From Caldifarciminota bacterium (lineage in GTDB: Bacteria; Hydrothermota; Hydrothermia; S141-80), in NCBI GenBank assembly GCA_027053375.1, contig JALUJC010000283.1, forward strand, positions 1 to 7,899: 7,899 nucleotides of DNA, given 5' to 3'. This document shows, in pieces, positions 1 through 7,353 of the stretch. Made by a program: the position numbers and the translations under genes. Each line of letters begins with the position of its first letter. Positions within the stretch are counted from its first letter, which is position 1. The notes under the pieces are model-generated. The model saw only the letters and a program-made list of their open reading frames with translations, did not search any database and was not told the origin of the DNA.

Positions 1-423
1 CCAGAAAAACGTCCACTGCGCCTGAAGTGTCTGCCCCGGATAGGTGCCACCGGAGGTGTGTTTGATGTAGGTCCGGGAACCCGAAGTGGAGATCTGGGTG
101 GTTCCATCTGCCGGTACCAGCGTCCCCGCAGAAGCAGCCGTGGCACTGTTTCCATCCAGCGCCACCAGTTCAAATCCCCACCGGCTCGCCTGAGGATCCG
201 TCAAAACCACCGAGACCAGCACCGTATCCTGCGCTGCATAGGTGCTGCCGGGGAACACAATGCTCAGGGATCCCTGACTTCCCGGCGCGCCGTGACAGGC
301 CGTACATATGCCAAGGTCTCCCGGTGCGCCGGTATACCCGTTGGGTGGCCCGGAGGAGTAGGCCTGAAGCAGGACAGGGCATACAACGAACATCCAGCGT
401 ACTGCACGATCAACCCAGCGCAT
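1..423 (-). CDS. Secreted CxxCH / Reeler-like (choice-of-anchor V) protein, N-terminal part
   Basis: Partial gene: 141 codons are visible from an ATG at 423-421 and the frame stays open to the left edge. The start is supported by AGGAGG at 435-430, 6 bases upstream. Residues 1-24 look like a signal peptide: basic stretch R2-R9, hydrophobic core about 10-20, then small residues near 21-24. A mature start rich in Gly/Pro leads into a single CxxCH motif (C40, C43, H44), the c-type haem attachment signature. A beta-rich region follows with a W-G-F-E-L-V-A-L-D core at 82-90, a Y-I-K-H-T motif at 119-123 and W-T-F-F-W at 137-141. This order matches the 'choice-of-anchor V' family, a relative of the eukaryotic Reeler domain, usually exported and followed by a C-terminal sorting signal, which is not visible here. 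The function of the family is unknown and haem binding is only inferred from the motif. The gene lies 16 bases after comM, so it is probably co-transcribed with it. Confidence 0.75.
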   Translation of the reverse strand, partial: MRWVDRAVRWMFVVCPVLLQAYSSGPPNGYTGAPGDLGICTACHGAPGSQGSLSIVFPGSTYAAQDTVLVSVVLTDPQASRWGFELVALDGNSATAASAGTLVPADGTTQISTSGSRTYIKHTSGGTYPGQTLQAQWTFFW

Positions 424-439
424 CGCACACCTCCTGTGA

Positions 440-1978
440 TTAAAGTGTGTACCAGTTCTGGCGATCCAGGGTACGGTACTGTACCGCTTCCGCCACATGG
501 GCGGGCTGGATCCTTTCCGCACCCTCCAGATCGGCAATGGTCCGCGCAACCTTTAAAATCCGCCCATAGGCCCGGGCAGAAAATCCCAGCCTTTCCACAA
601 CCGAAACCAGGAGTTGTTCTCCCTCGTGATCCAGCGTACAGAACGCCCGGATTTCCCGCTCTCCCATGTGGGCATTGGCGTGCACGCCGGGGTGATTTCG
701 GAACCTTCTTCGCTGTCGTTCTCGCGCCTCTTCCACCCTTGCCCGGATATGTTCGGAGGGTTCTCCGGGCTGACGCTGACGCAGTTCCTCCACAGGGAGC
801 GCAGGAACTTCCAGGTGGATGTCCACACGGTCCAGCAATGGACCGGAGATTTTGGCAAAATACCGGTGAATCTGCCCTGGTGTACAGGTGCAGTCATGTC
901 GAGGATCGGTCAGGTACCCGCAGGGACACGGGTTCATGGCACCCACCAGCATAAACCTTGCAGGATAAGATACCGTCATACGGGCGCGGGCCAGCGTGAC
1001 CCGCCCATCCTCCAGCGGTTGTCGCAGCACTTCCAGCACATTTCTGGAGAACTCGGGCATCTCGTCCAGAAAGAGCACCCCGTTATGCGCAAGGGAGACC
1101 TCCCCGGGTCGTGGAACCGCACCTCCTCCAATCAGGCCCGCATCCGAAATGGTGTGATGGGGTGACCGAAAGGGTCGTACGGCCACCAGTCCCTGGTCTT
1201 CCGGGAGCAACCCGGCCACTGAGTGGATTTTGGTGGTCTCCAGGGCTTCCTCCAGAGTCATTTTGGGTAGAATGGTGGGGAGGCGACGTGCAAGCATGGT
1301 TTTTCCTGAACCCGGAGGACCCACCATCAACACGTTGTGTGCACCGGCGGCCGCCACTTCCAGCGCACGTTTCGCATGCTGCTGTCCGCGTACCTCGGAA
1401 AAGTCCACACGATCCTGTGCATGGGCTTCAAACAGCGCTCGCGCATCCACATGTACCGGTTCCTGAGAACGCTCGCCCTGGAGGAAGTCCACGACCTCCT
1501 TGAGATGCCTGAAACCCCGGACTTCTACCGTTCCCACCACCGCACCTTCCCGGGCAACCGATTCTGGAAGGATCAACCTGCGCGGTTCCTCCTTCAGGCT
1601 CAGGGCCACAGCCAGCACACCCCGAACAGGACGAAGCATTCCATCCAGCGCCAGTTCTCCCAGCACCACATGCTCCCGAAGGGTGGTTTCAGGCAGGTAC
1701 CCCGCCGCCGCAAGAATGCCCAGGGCCACAGGAAGATCAAAGGCAGATCCCATTTTGGGCACATCCGCAGGTGCCAGATTGACCGTGATGCGCTTCATAG
1801 GAAGGGTGAAACCCGCGTTCTTGATGGCGGCAAGCACTCGCTCCTTGCTTTCCCGTACCGCACCCTCCGGCAGACCCACCAGCGTGAAATGCGGCAACCC
1901 GGGGGAGAGATCCACCTCCACCTCCACACGGTAACCTTCCACACCGCGCACTGCTGCAGAGTACAACCGTGCAAGCAT
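440..1978 (-). CDS. comM: ComM/YifB-family Mg chelatase-like AAA+ ATPase
   Basis: A complete 512-residue protein, close to the roughly 506 residues of E. coli ComM (YifB). Residues 1-165 form the N-terminal Lon-like (ChlI) domain, including the family's conserved G-L-P-E-G-A-V-R-E-S-K-E-R run at 35-47. The AAA+ Mg-chelatase-like core follows, with Walker A G-P-P-G-S-G-K-T at 220-227, Walker B L-F-L-D-E at 302-306, a Cys cluster (C351, C353, C363, C365) typical of the family, and L-L-D-R-V-D at 381-386 as the probable arginine-finger region. The C-terminal domain ends near 505. Known family role: a hexameric helicase that drives branch migration during natural transformation; in many species it is known only by homology. 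The frame is open 76 codons upstream, but that extension lies inside the recombinase gene. The start at 1978 has GAGGAG at 1990-1985, 6 bases upstream, and gives the family's conserved N-terminus. It begins 2 bases after the recombinase stop, so the two genes are likely translated together. Confidence 0.95.
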   Translation of the reverse strand: MLARLYSAAVRGVEGYRVEVEVDLSPGLPHFTLVGLPEGAVRESKERVLAAIKNAGFTLPMKRITVNLAPADVPKMGSAFDLPVALGILAAAGYLPETTLREHVVLGELALDGMLRPVRGVLAVALSLKEEPRRLILPESVAREGAVVGTVEVRGFRHLKEVVDFLQGERSQEPVHVDARALFEAHAQDRVDFSEVRGQQHAKRALEVAAAGAHNVLMVGPPGSGKTMLARRLPTILPKMTLEEALETTKIHSVAGLLPEDQGLVAVRPFRSPHHTISDAGLIGGGAVPRPGEVSLAHNGVLFLDEMPEFSRNVLEVLRQPLEDGRVTLARARMTVSYPARFMLVGAMNPCPCGYLTDPRHDCTCTPGQIHRYFAKISGPLLDRVDIHLEVPALPVEELRQRQPGEPSEHIRARVEEARERQRRRFRNHPGVHANAHMGEREIRAFCTLDHEGEQLLVSVVERLGFSARAYGRILKVARTIADLEGAERIQPAHVAEAVQYRTLDRQNWYTL

Positions 1979-1980
1979 AC

Positions 1981-2871
1981 CTAACTCCTCGGGTGAAAAC
2001 GATCCACACTTTGTCTCAGAGACGCGAGATCCAGATGGGTATACACCTGGGTGGTGCTCAGAGATGCGTGCCCCAGCAGCATCTGAAGGGTCCGCAGGTC
2101 CATTCCACGGGAGAGCAAATGGGTGGCAAAACTGTGCCGGAGCATGTGAGGGTGGAGAGGGGGGCGGATCCCCGCACGCCAGGCGTAGCGCTGAAGCATT
2201 TTCCATACCCAGACCCGGGAAAGAGGCCGCCCACGCACATTCAGAAACAGCACACCGCTGTCTGATCGGACCCGGGAAGACAGTTCAGGGCGAACCTCTC
2301 GGATATACCGGGCCACCCACCTTCGCGCTGGCTCGGTCAAAGGGACCCAGCGCACCTTTTCGCCTTTCCCATGCACGTGAACAGCACGTTCACGAAGATC
2401 CAGATCCCGGGTCCGAAGGCCCACGGTTTCGCTGACGCGCAATCCACTGCCATACATCACTTCCAGCAGTGCACGATCCCGTATTCCAAGAGGAGAAGAG
2501 GTATCCGGTGCCTCCAGCAACGCCTCCACCTCCCCCAGGGTAAGAAACCGGGGCAGGGTTCGCCGTGCACGGGGGCGGCCCAGCAACTCAGCGGGGTTGT
2601 CGGCACGGATGCCCTCCCGGACCAGATATCCAAAAAACCGCCGGAGTGTGGTGGTGTAGCGTGCGCGGGTGGTGGGGCGCAGGCCCTCCCTTTCCAGTCG
2701 CGCAAGAAACGCTCGCAATACTGTCAGGTCCACATCCTGGAGTAAGATCCCGCGAACCTCAAGAAACTGAAAAAAGCGCTGAAGATCCGAGCGGTACGCC
2801 TTCAGGGTGTTTTTTGCCAGCCCTCGCTGACTGGCAAGGTACCCCAGGAAGACATCGACCGCTGTGTTCAT
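1981..2871 (-). CDS. Xer-type tyrosine site-specific recombinase
   Basis: A complete 296-residue protein, the usual XerC/XerD length. Residues 1-90 are the SAM-like core-binding domain and about 105-290 the catalytic domain. All catalytic residues are present: R145 (in G-L-R-V-S-E), K169 (in G-K-G), H242 and R245 (in H-M-L-R-H), H268 (in L-G-H-A) and the nucleophile Y277 (in V-Y-T-H). Their spacing matches E. coli XerD with a small offset. The family cuts and rejoins DNA through a 3'-phosphotyrosine intermediate and resolves chromosome dimers at dif next to the terminus; some members serve mobile elements instead. Length, full catalytic set and housekeeping neighbours favour a Xer protein over an integrase, but XerC and XerD cannot be told apart here, so no symbol is given. 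Its ATG overlaps the MscS stop as ATGA (2871-2868). No Shine-Dalgarno is correctly spaced (a GAGG sits only 1 base from the ATG), so initiation probably depends on coupling to the upstream gene. comM follows directly. Confidence 0.92.
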   Translation of the reverse strand: MNTAVDVFLGYLASQRGLAKNTLKAYRSDLQRFFQFLEVRGILLQDVDLTVLRAFLARLEREGLRPTTRARYTTTLRRFFGYLVREGIRADNPAELLGRPRARRTLPRFLTLGEVEALLEAPDTSSPLGIRDRALLEVMYGSGLRVSETVGLRTRDLDLRERAVHVHGKGEKVRWVPLTEPARRWVARYIREVRPELSSRVRSDSGVLFLNVRGRPLSRVWVWKMLQRYAWRAGIRPPLHPHMLRHSFATHLLSRGMDLRTLQMLLGHASLSTTQVYTHLDLASLRQSVDRFHPRS

Positions 2872-3677
2872 GCCTCAGGGGTGGGCCGGAGATGCACCAC
2901 CTGCTGAGGATAGGGAATCTCCACCCCGTGGCGCTCCAGCTCCTGTTTGATGCCGGTGATCAATGCATTTCTTGCCTGTATAAACTCTTCACGGCGCACC
3001 CACACCTGAACGGTGAGGTCCACCGCTGAATCCCCGAACGTGGTGATCCATACATCCGGTGGAGGATCTGCCAGCACATACGGGTTTTTCTGAAGCCACC
3101 CCATCAAGATCTCCCGGACCTGTGAGGGATCTGCATCATAGGAGATCCCCACAGGAATGGAAAGGCGCCGAATGGGATAGCGTGTATAGTTCACGGTCAC
3201 ACTCCGCAACACCTGCTCATTGGGAATCCGAACAAACAGGTTGTCAGGTGTGCGCATTTTGGTGGAGAGCAGATCAATGTAGAGCACGGTGCCCAGGGTG
3301 TCCCCCACGCGCACAAAGTCGCCGACCTCAAAAGGACGGTCAAACAACAGGAACAACCCGGAAATCAGGTTGGACACCGAGGTCTGCGCAGCAAAACCGA
3401 TGGCCACGGAGAAAAGTCCCAGTGCGGCCACCATGGTTCCGATGTTGACCCCGAAGAGCACCAGCACAGCGAGCAGAAACGCCAGAAAGATCAGGTAACG
3501 CCCAAAACGTTCGGCCATGGTGGCCACATGCACCCCCTGCGTGGCCTCCAATCCCCGTTGAACACGGGGAAGCACAAACCGCAGGACAACCCGATAGACC
3601 AGGTACAGAAACAAAGTCCCCAGGACCCGGAGCACCCAGGGGAACCACCAGGTGTGCAGAAGTTCTTCCAGCTTCAT
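2868..3677 (-). CDS. MscS-family small-conductance mechanosensitive ion channel
   Basis: A complete 269-residue inner-membrane protein, close in size to E. coli MscS (286). There are three predicted membrane segments, at about 12-36, 58-76 and 80-112. The third is the Gly/Ala-rich pore helix (A-L-G-L-F-S-V-A-I-G-F-A-A-Q from 85) and leads into the family signature L-F-D-R-P-F-E-V-G-D-F-V at 111-122. The cytoplasmic beta domain follows, with I-P-N-E-Q at 151-155 and V-N-Y-T-R at 162-166. The C-terminal alpha/beta part ends in I-P-Y-P-Q-Q at 254-259, as in other MscS proteins. The family opens under membrane tension and releases solutes during hypo-osmotic shock. The start at 3677 has GGAGG at 3688-3684, 6 bases upstream, and overlaps the end of the DUF432 gene as ATGA (3677-3674). 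That tight coupling suggests the two proteins are made in matched amounts. Confidence 0.95.
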   Translation of the reverse strand: MKLEELLHTWWFPWVLRVLGTLFLYLVYRVVLRFVLPRVQRGLEATQGVHVATMAERFGRYLIFLAFLLAVLVLFGVNIGTMVAALGLFSVAIGFAAQTSVSNLISGLFLLFDRPFEVGDFVRVGDTLGTVLYIDLLSTKMRTPDNLFVRIPNEQVLRSVTVNYTRYPIRRLSIPVGISYDADPSQVREILMGWLQKNPYVLADPPPDVWITTFGDSAVDLTVQVWVRREEFIQARNALITGIKQELERHGVEIPYPQQVVHLRPTPEA

Positions 3678-4432
3678 GAACGTCCTCCCAGTCCGGGAAT
3701 GGACGAAAGAAGCAGCCGAAAAGAACGACGTGCCAGACGTTCCAGCCCCAGCTCCCGAACAGACTCCATCCCGTGTCGGACCAGTGTGTCCGCCTCTCCA
3801 GGTTTGCGATCTGTATACCGAACCTCCACTTCCTGGTCCCGAATCTTCACGTCCACTTCTTCCGCCACTGGCACCCCTTCAGAGGTGAGGTACAGGCTGA
3901 GCTGGTAGGTATCCAGAACCATGGCGTCCAGTTCGCGAACCTCACGGACCATATTCTCGATCTGCAGGGGCACCCACACACCTGGATCGTCCGGGGGCGG
4001 ACCCTCCAGCCGGGGAATCACAGGAGACCTGTGATGGTACACCAGCATTCCTGATTCCCGATCCCCGAACCATGCCTCCTTCCAGGGATGGGGCGAGATA
4101 CGCAGCAGATGGACCGGGGGATGTCCCGGCTCCCGAAGCAGAAGTTCCACATCCAGGGGTACAGAAACGAACAGGCGCGCCTTACCTTTTGCTGCCAGTG
4201 AGACCGGGGGGGTCAGGACCACACGGACAGGACGGGATGGGTAGGCCGGGAGTTCCTCCAGGTCCGCTTCGTCCCCTTCCACCACCACCACTTTTTCCTG
4301 TGAGCCGCGGGGGTCCTTCCAGATCAGGTGGAACACTCCGTCGCCCAGGGGCCGCACCTCCAGAGAACGGTCTCCCCATCGGCGCACCAGCGGCCGATCT
4401 TTCAGCCTGTGGCGTGAAGGTTCATGCGCCAT
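3674..4432 (-). CDS. DUF432 family protein, probable partner of the MscS channel
   Basis: A 252-residue protein with no signal peptide and no clear membrane segment, so probably cytoplasmic. It resembles DUF432, a family of unknown function best known from archaea. The resemblance rests on overall length and on pattern: a beta-rich first half, L-F-V-S-V-P-L-D-V-E-L-L-L at 87-99, W-F-G-D-R-E-S-G-M-L-V-Y-H at 121-133 (family members have a similar G-D-x-x-x-G-x-x-x-Y pattern), and a C-terminal half with a Y-x-x-x-L-Y-L segment near 176-181. This match is from memory of the family pattern and no profile search was possible. The start is uncertain: an ATG at 4453 gives 7 more residues, but the one at 4432 overlaps the mutase gene less (11 instead of 32 bases). 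Neither has a good Shine-Dalgarno, so translation is probably coupled to the mutase. The gene ends in an ATGA overlap with mscS, which points to a role in channel function or osmotic control (inference). Confidence 0.7.
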   Translation of the reverse strand: MAHEPSRHRLKDRPLVRRWGDRSLEVRPLGDGVFHLIWKDPRGSQEKVVVVEGDEADLEELPAYPSRPVRVVLTPPVSLAAKGKARLFVSVPLDVELLLREPGHPPVHLLRISPHPWKEAWFGDRESGMLVYHHRSPVIPRLEGPPPDDPGVWVPLQIENMVREVRELDAMVLDTYQLSLYLTSEGVPVAEEVDVKIRDQEVEVRYTDRKPGEADTLVRHGMESVRELGLERLARRSFRLLLSSIPGLGGRS

Positions 4433-5618
4433 ATTTCCGGATCCGCCCCGCATTGGCCATGATGAGGCGCATCAGCACCCCGGTGGCCACCCTGCCCAGC
4501 GATCCCCGGAGACAGGTTTTTTCTGAAAAAGGTGAAAGCCCATCCGCACCGGCGAAGGGACCATGCAGCAGCACCGGAACCGGGTGCCAGGAATGGGCGC
4601 GGTACAGAGAAGGCGTGGCATGATCTCCCGTCACCATCAGCACCGTGGGGCCCAGATCCAGAATTGTTGGAAGCATGGTGTCCAGCGCCTCAATGGCCCG
4701 AACCTTCCCTTCAAAATCCCCGTCTTCTCCTTTTTTATCCGGATCTTTGTAGTGAAGGAAAAAGAAATCGTAGTCTTTCCAGGCCTGTCGCAATTTTTCC
4801 AGGGCTTCTTCAAAGGTTTCCACATAGGGGGTAACCATCCCCACCAGCTGCGCGATGCCCCTGTACATGGGGTATGTGGCCAGACCCATGGCCCGAACGC
4901 GCCACCGATCCTCCAGGGTCTCCAGGTGGGGAAGCTGGCTGGCGCCGCGGAGAAGAATCCCATTGGCATGGGCATGAGAACTCAGAACCTCACGTGCACG
5001 GCGAACCACATCAGAGAGAATTCGTGCGGTCTTCTCCGCTTCGGGATCCTGCGCCCCAGGCTCTTTCGGTGCCACACCGGTCTTCTGGGGATCGGTATCC
5101 CCCACCTTTTCCGAAAGTCCTGGACCACGAAGGACCAGTGCGAATCGGTGTTCTTTCCCGGGGACCCAGAGAATCTCCACATCCTCCACTCGGGGAATGG
5201 CCTCATGGAGCCGGCTCAGCAGTCCTCGTGCCTCGTCTGTATCAATCCGCCCCGCCCGTCGGTCCACCACCTTTCCCTGCGCATCCAGCGTTGCAAAATT
5301 GCCCCGCAGGGCCACGTCTCCCTTTTCCAGCTGAATTCCCAGACCCAGGGCTTCCAGCACCCCACGCCCGATCACATGTTGAAAAGGATCGTACCCGAAC
5401 AGCGCCATATGGGCGGGTCCGCTTCCAGGCGTGATCCCCACCGCCATCTGGTGCATCCCCAGCGCAGAACGTTCCGCCAGGGCGTCCAGGTTGGGTGTTT
5501 TCGCTGCTTCCAGTTCCGTTCTCCCCCCGTGCTCGGGATGCGGTATGCCCCCCAGCCCATCCATCACCAGCAGCACCATCTTGGTTTGATTGGTTTCCAC
5601 CAGGTCATGCATCCGCAT
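4422..5618 (-). CDS. apgM: 2,3-bisphosphoglycerate-independent phosphoglycerate mutase, archaeal (ApgM) type
   Basis: A complete 398-residue cytoplasmic enzyme of the alkaline phosphatase superfamily. It interconverts 3-phosphoglycerate and 2-phosphoglycerate in glycolysis and gluconeogenesis without a 2,3-bisphosphoglycerate cofactor. Size fits ApgM (about 400) rather than the longer bacterial GpmI (about 510). Visible metal and catalytic residues are D20 in V-M-D-G-L-G-G, the phosphorylated serine S66 in T-P-G-S-G-P-A-H, the segment H-Y-K-D-P-D-K-K-G-E-D-G-D at 289-301, D332 and H333 in V-T-G-D-H-A-T-P-S, and H345 in S-W-H-P-V-P. The segment at 289-301 has G-E-D-G where many iPGMs have G-H-D-G; I recall G-E-D-G forms in other bacterial ApgM proteins, so this is probably a normal subfamily variant. 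The ATG at 5618 is supported by AGGAGG at 5630-5625, 6 bases upstream. The gene starts 14 bases inside the end of the acyl-CoA ligase gene. Confidence 0.93.
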   Translation of the reverse strand: MRMHDLVETNQTKMVLLVMDGLGGIPHPEHGGRTELEAAKTPNLDALAERSALGMHQMAVGITPGSGPAHMALFGYDPFQHVIGRGVLEALGLGIQLEKGDVALRGNFATLDAQGKVVDRRAGRIDTDEARGLLSRLHEAIPRVEDVEILWVPGKEHRFALVLRGPGLSEKVGDTDPQKTGVAPKEPGAQDPEAEKTARILSDVVRRAREVLSSHAHANGILLRGASQLPHLETLEDRWRVRAMGLATYPMYRGIAQLVGMVTPYVETFEEALEKLRQAWKDYDFFFLHYKDPDKKGEDGDFEGKVRAIEALDTMLPTILDLGPTVLMVTGDHATPSLYRAHSWHPVPVLLHGPFAGADGLSPFSEKTCLRGSLGRVATGVLMRLIMANAGRIRKYGA

Positions 5619-7311
5619 GGGTACCCTCCTGATCTCTCAGTTCCCGACGCAGCACTTTCCCCACAAAAGTCTTGGGCAAGGTGTCCCGGAATTCAATCTT
5701 CCGCGGTACCTTGTACTTGGCAAGCTTTTCCTGGCAGAATGCGATCAGTTCCTCTTCGGTGACCTGCATGCCCTCCTTCAGGACCACAAAAGCTTTCACC
5801 ACTTCCCCATAAAATTCATCTTTAACCCCCACGACCGCAGCCTCACGGACCGCCGGGTGCTGGTACAACACCTCCTCCACCTCACGCGGATAGACGTTGT
5901 AGCCCCCTACCAGAATCATGTCCTTCTTGCGATCCACGATATAGAAGTACCCATCCTTGTCCATTCGGGCGATATCCCCGGTATACAACCAACCGCCCTT
6001 CAGGGTTTTTTCCGTTTCTTCTGGACGATTCCAGTAGCCCTTCATCACCTGTGGCCCATACACCACCAGCTCCCCAACTTCTCCGGGACCAAGAACGGTC
6101 TGACCATCCTCCATATCCACCACTGCGGCAAGGGTATCCGGGAAGGGCAGCCCCACTGAACCCGGCTTGTTCAATCCATAGACCGGGTTACAGTGCGTTA
6201 CCGGTGAAGCCTCGGAAAGGCCGTAGCCCTCCACCACCTTGGCACCCGTGAGTTTCTCAAAATCCTCTTTGACCTTCACAGGAAGCGGGGCCGATCCCGA
6301 GATACATGCCTTGATACTGGAAAGGTCATAACGTTTTGCATCTTTGTGATGCAACAGGGCGATGTACATGGCAGGAACGCCCGGGAAGAAGGTGACCCGG
6401 TACTTCTGCAGGTGTTTGAGTGTTTCTTTGATATGGAACTGCGGCAGGATCACCAGGGTGGCTGCCGATGCCACCGCAAAATTCATGGACACGGACATCC
6501 CATAGACATGGAAAAAGGGGATCACCCCCATGACCACCTCTTTTCCGGGTGTCACCTCTTCCGACCAGGCCTGCACCTGAAGGGCGTTCACAACCAGATT
6601 AAAATGGGTCAGCATGGCGGCTTTGGGAAGTCCGGTGGTTCCTCCCGTATATTGAAAGAGCGCCACATCCTCCCGGGGATCAATGCGAACGGGCGCACGA
6701 TCCAGAGGGCTTTTCAGCAGTTCCTCATAGGAAAACACCCTCCGCCCATCCACTGGAGGTCGGTACGTCCTTCCCTCCACGCGCAATTTCAGAGGAAACA
6801 GAAACCGATAGGGCTGGCCCATTTCCCGCTGAAGGCGTGCCACCACGACCTGATCCAGCAACCCCTTCTCAATGAGAGGTGCGACTTTTGGATAGAGGAA
6901 ATCCAGGGTCACAATTACACGCGCGCCAGAGTCCTCCACAAGATGCTGCAGCTCTTCAGGGGTATAAAGAGGGTTCATCTGAACAACCACAGCCCCAGCC
7001 TTCAGCAGTGCATAGAAGGATGCAACAAACTGTGGACTGTTGGGAAGAAGCAATCCAACCCGGTCACCCTTTTCAATGCCCAGCACCTTCTGGAAAGCGG
7101 TGGCCAGTCTTTCTACATCTTCATGCAGTTCCCGGTAGGTTTTCTTCCTTCCGTAGAACACTGTGGCAATGACATGGGGATAGCGGGCACGTGCTTCATC
7201 CAGGAGGTGATAAACGGGAACCACGGGGTAGTCAATGTGATCCGGAACCCCCTTCCCATAAAAGGTCACCCAGGGCCGCTCTGCTTTTTTCACATAATCT
7301 TCCAGTGTCAA
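5605..7311 (-). CDS. Long-chain fatty-acid--CoA ligase (AMP-forming)
   Basis: A complete 568-residue adenylate-forming enzyme of the FadD/LcfA type. It activates a fatty acid with ATP to acyl-AMP and then transfers it to CoA, feeding beta-oxidation or lipid synthesis. The ANL-superfamily motifs appear in order: the P-loop Y-T-G-G-T-T-G-L-P-K at 221-230, G-Y-G-L-S-E-A-S-P at 362-370, Y-T-G-D-I-A at 443-448, the hinge and A8 region D-R-K-K-D-M-I-L-V-G-G-Y-N-V at 460-473, and the catalytic lysine K552 in V-G-K-V-L-R-R-E-L near the C-terminus. Length is normal for bacterial FadD. Chain-length preference cannot be read from sequence. The start codon is TTG at 7311-7309, supported by AGGAGG at 7323-7318, 6 bases upstream, the same spacing as other genes here. 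It is the first gene after a promoter at 7382-7354 and probably heads the operon. Confidence 0.94.
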   Translation of the reverse strand: MTLEDYVKKAERPWVTFYGKGVPDHIDYPVVPVYHLLDEARARYPHVIATVFYGRKKTYRELHEDVERLATAFQKVLGIEKGDRVGLLLPNSPQFVASFYALLKAGAVVVQMNPLYTPEELQHLVEDSGARVIVTLDFLYPKVAPLIEKGLLDQVVVARLQREMGQPYRFLFPLKLRVEGRTYRPPVDGRRVFSYEELLKSPLDRAPVRIDPREDVALFQYTGGTTGLPKAAMLTHFNLVVNALQVQAWSEEVTPGKEVVMGVIPFFHVYGMSVSMNFAVASAATLVILPQFHIKETLKHLQKYRVTFFPGVPAMYIALLHHKDAKRYDLSSIKACISGSAPLPVKVKEDFEKLTGAKVVEGYGLSEASPVTHCNPVYGLNKPGSVGLPFPDTLAAVVDMEDGQTVLGPGEVGELVVYGPQVMKGYWNRPEETEKTLKGGWLYTGDIARMDKDGYFYIVDRKKDMILVGGYNVYPREVEEVLYQHPAVREAAVVGVKDEFYGEVVKAFVVLKEGMQVTEEELIAFCQEKLAKYKVPRKIEFRDTLPKTFVGKVLRRELRDQEGTHADA

Positions 7312-7317
7312 GGATCG

Positions 7318-7323
7318 CCTCCT
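7318..7323 (-). promoter_or_regulatory. Shine-Dalgarno that fixes a TTG start
   Basis: The minus-strand sequence is AGGAGG, ending 6 bases before the TTG at 7311-7309. The ligase has no in-frame ATG near its expected N-terminus, so this site decides the rare start codon. Confidence 0.8.
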
Positions 7324-7353
7324 GTTTCAACCCCCGGTCACACGCCCGCTTTT

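Noticed and set aside
170..382. A 70-codon minus-strand frame inside the left-edge gene
   Set aside because: The frame from 423 gives a signal peptide, CxxCH motif and Reeler-like pattern with a strong Shine-Dalgarno; this other frame gives none.
58..954. A 298-codon open frame on the plus strand
   Set aside because: It crosses two minus-strand genes with good family matches and has the low-complexity Pro/Arg/Gly composition of a shadow frame.
1979..2206. A 76-codon N-terminal extension of the ComM frame
   Set aside because: It lies fully inside the recombinase gene, is not like any ComM N-terminus, and the start at 1978 has a well-placed Shine-Dalgarno and the conserved M-L-A-R-x-Y-S family start.
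1981..2871. The tyrosine recombinase as evidence of an integrated mobile element
   Set aside because: There is no tRNA, no flanking repeats, no excisionase or phage genes, and it is embedded in an overlapping housekeeping operon with Xer-like length.
4563..5762. A 399-codon open frame on the plus strand
   Set aside because: It is antisense to apgM, has no recognisable domain, and is rich in His, Pro, Gln and Arg as expected for the complement of a GC-rich gene.
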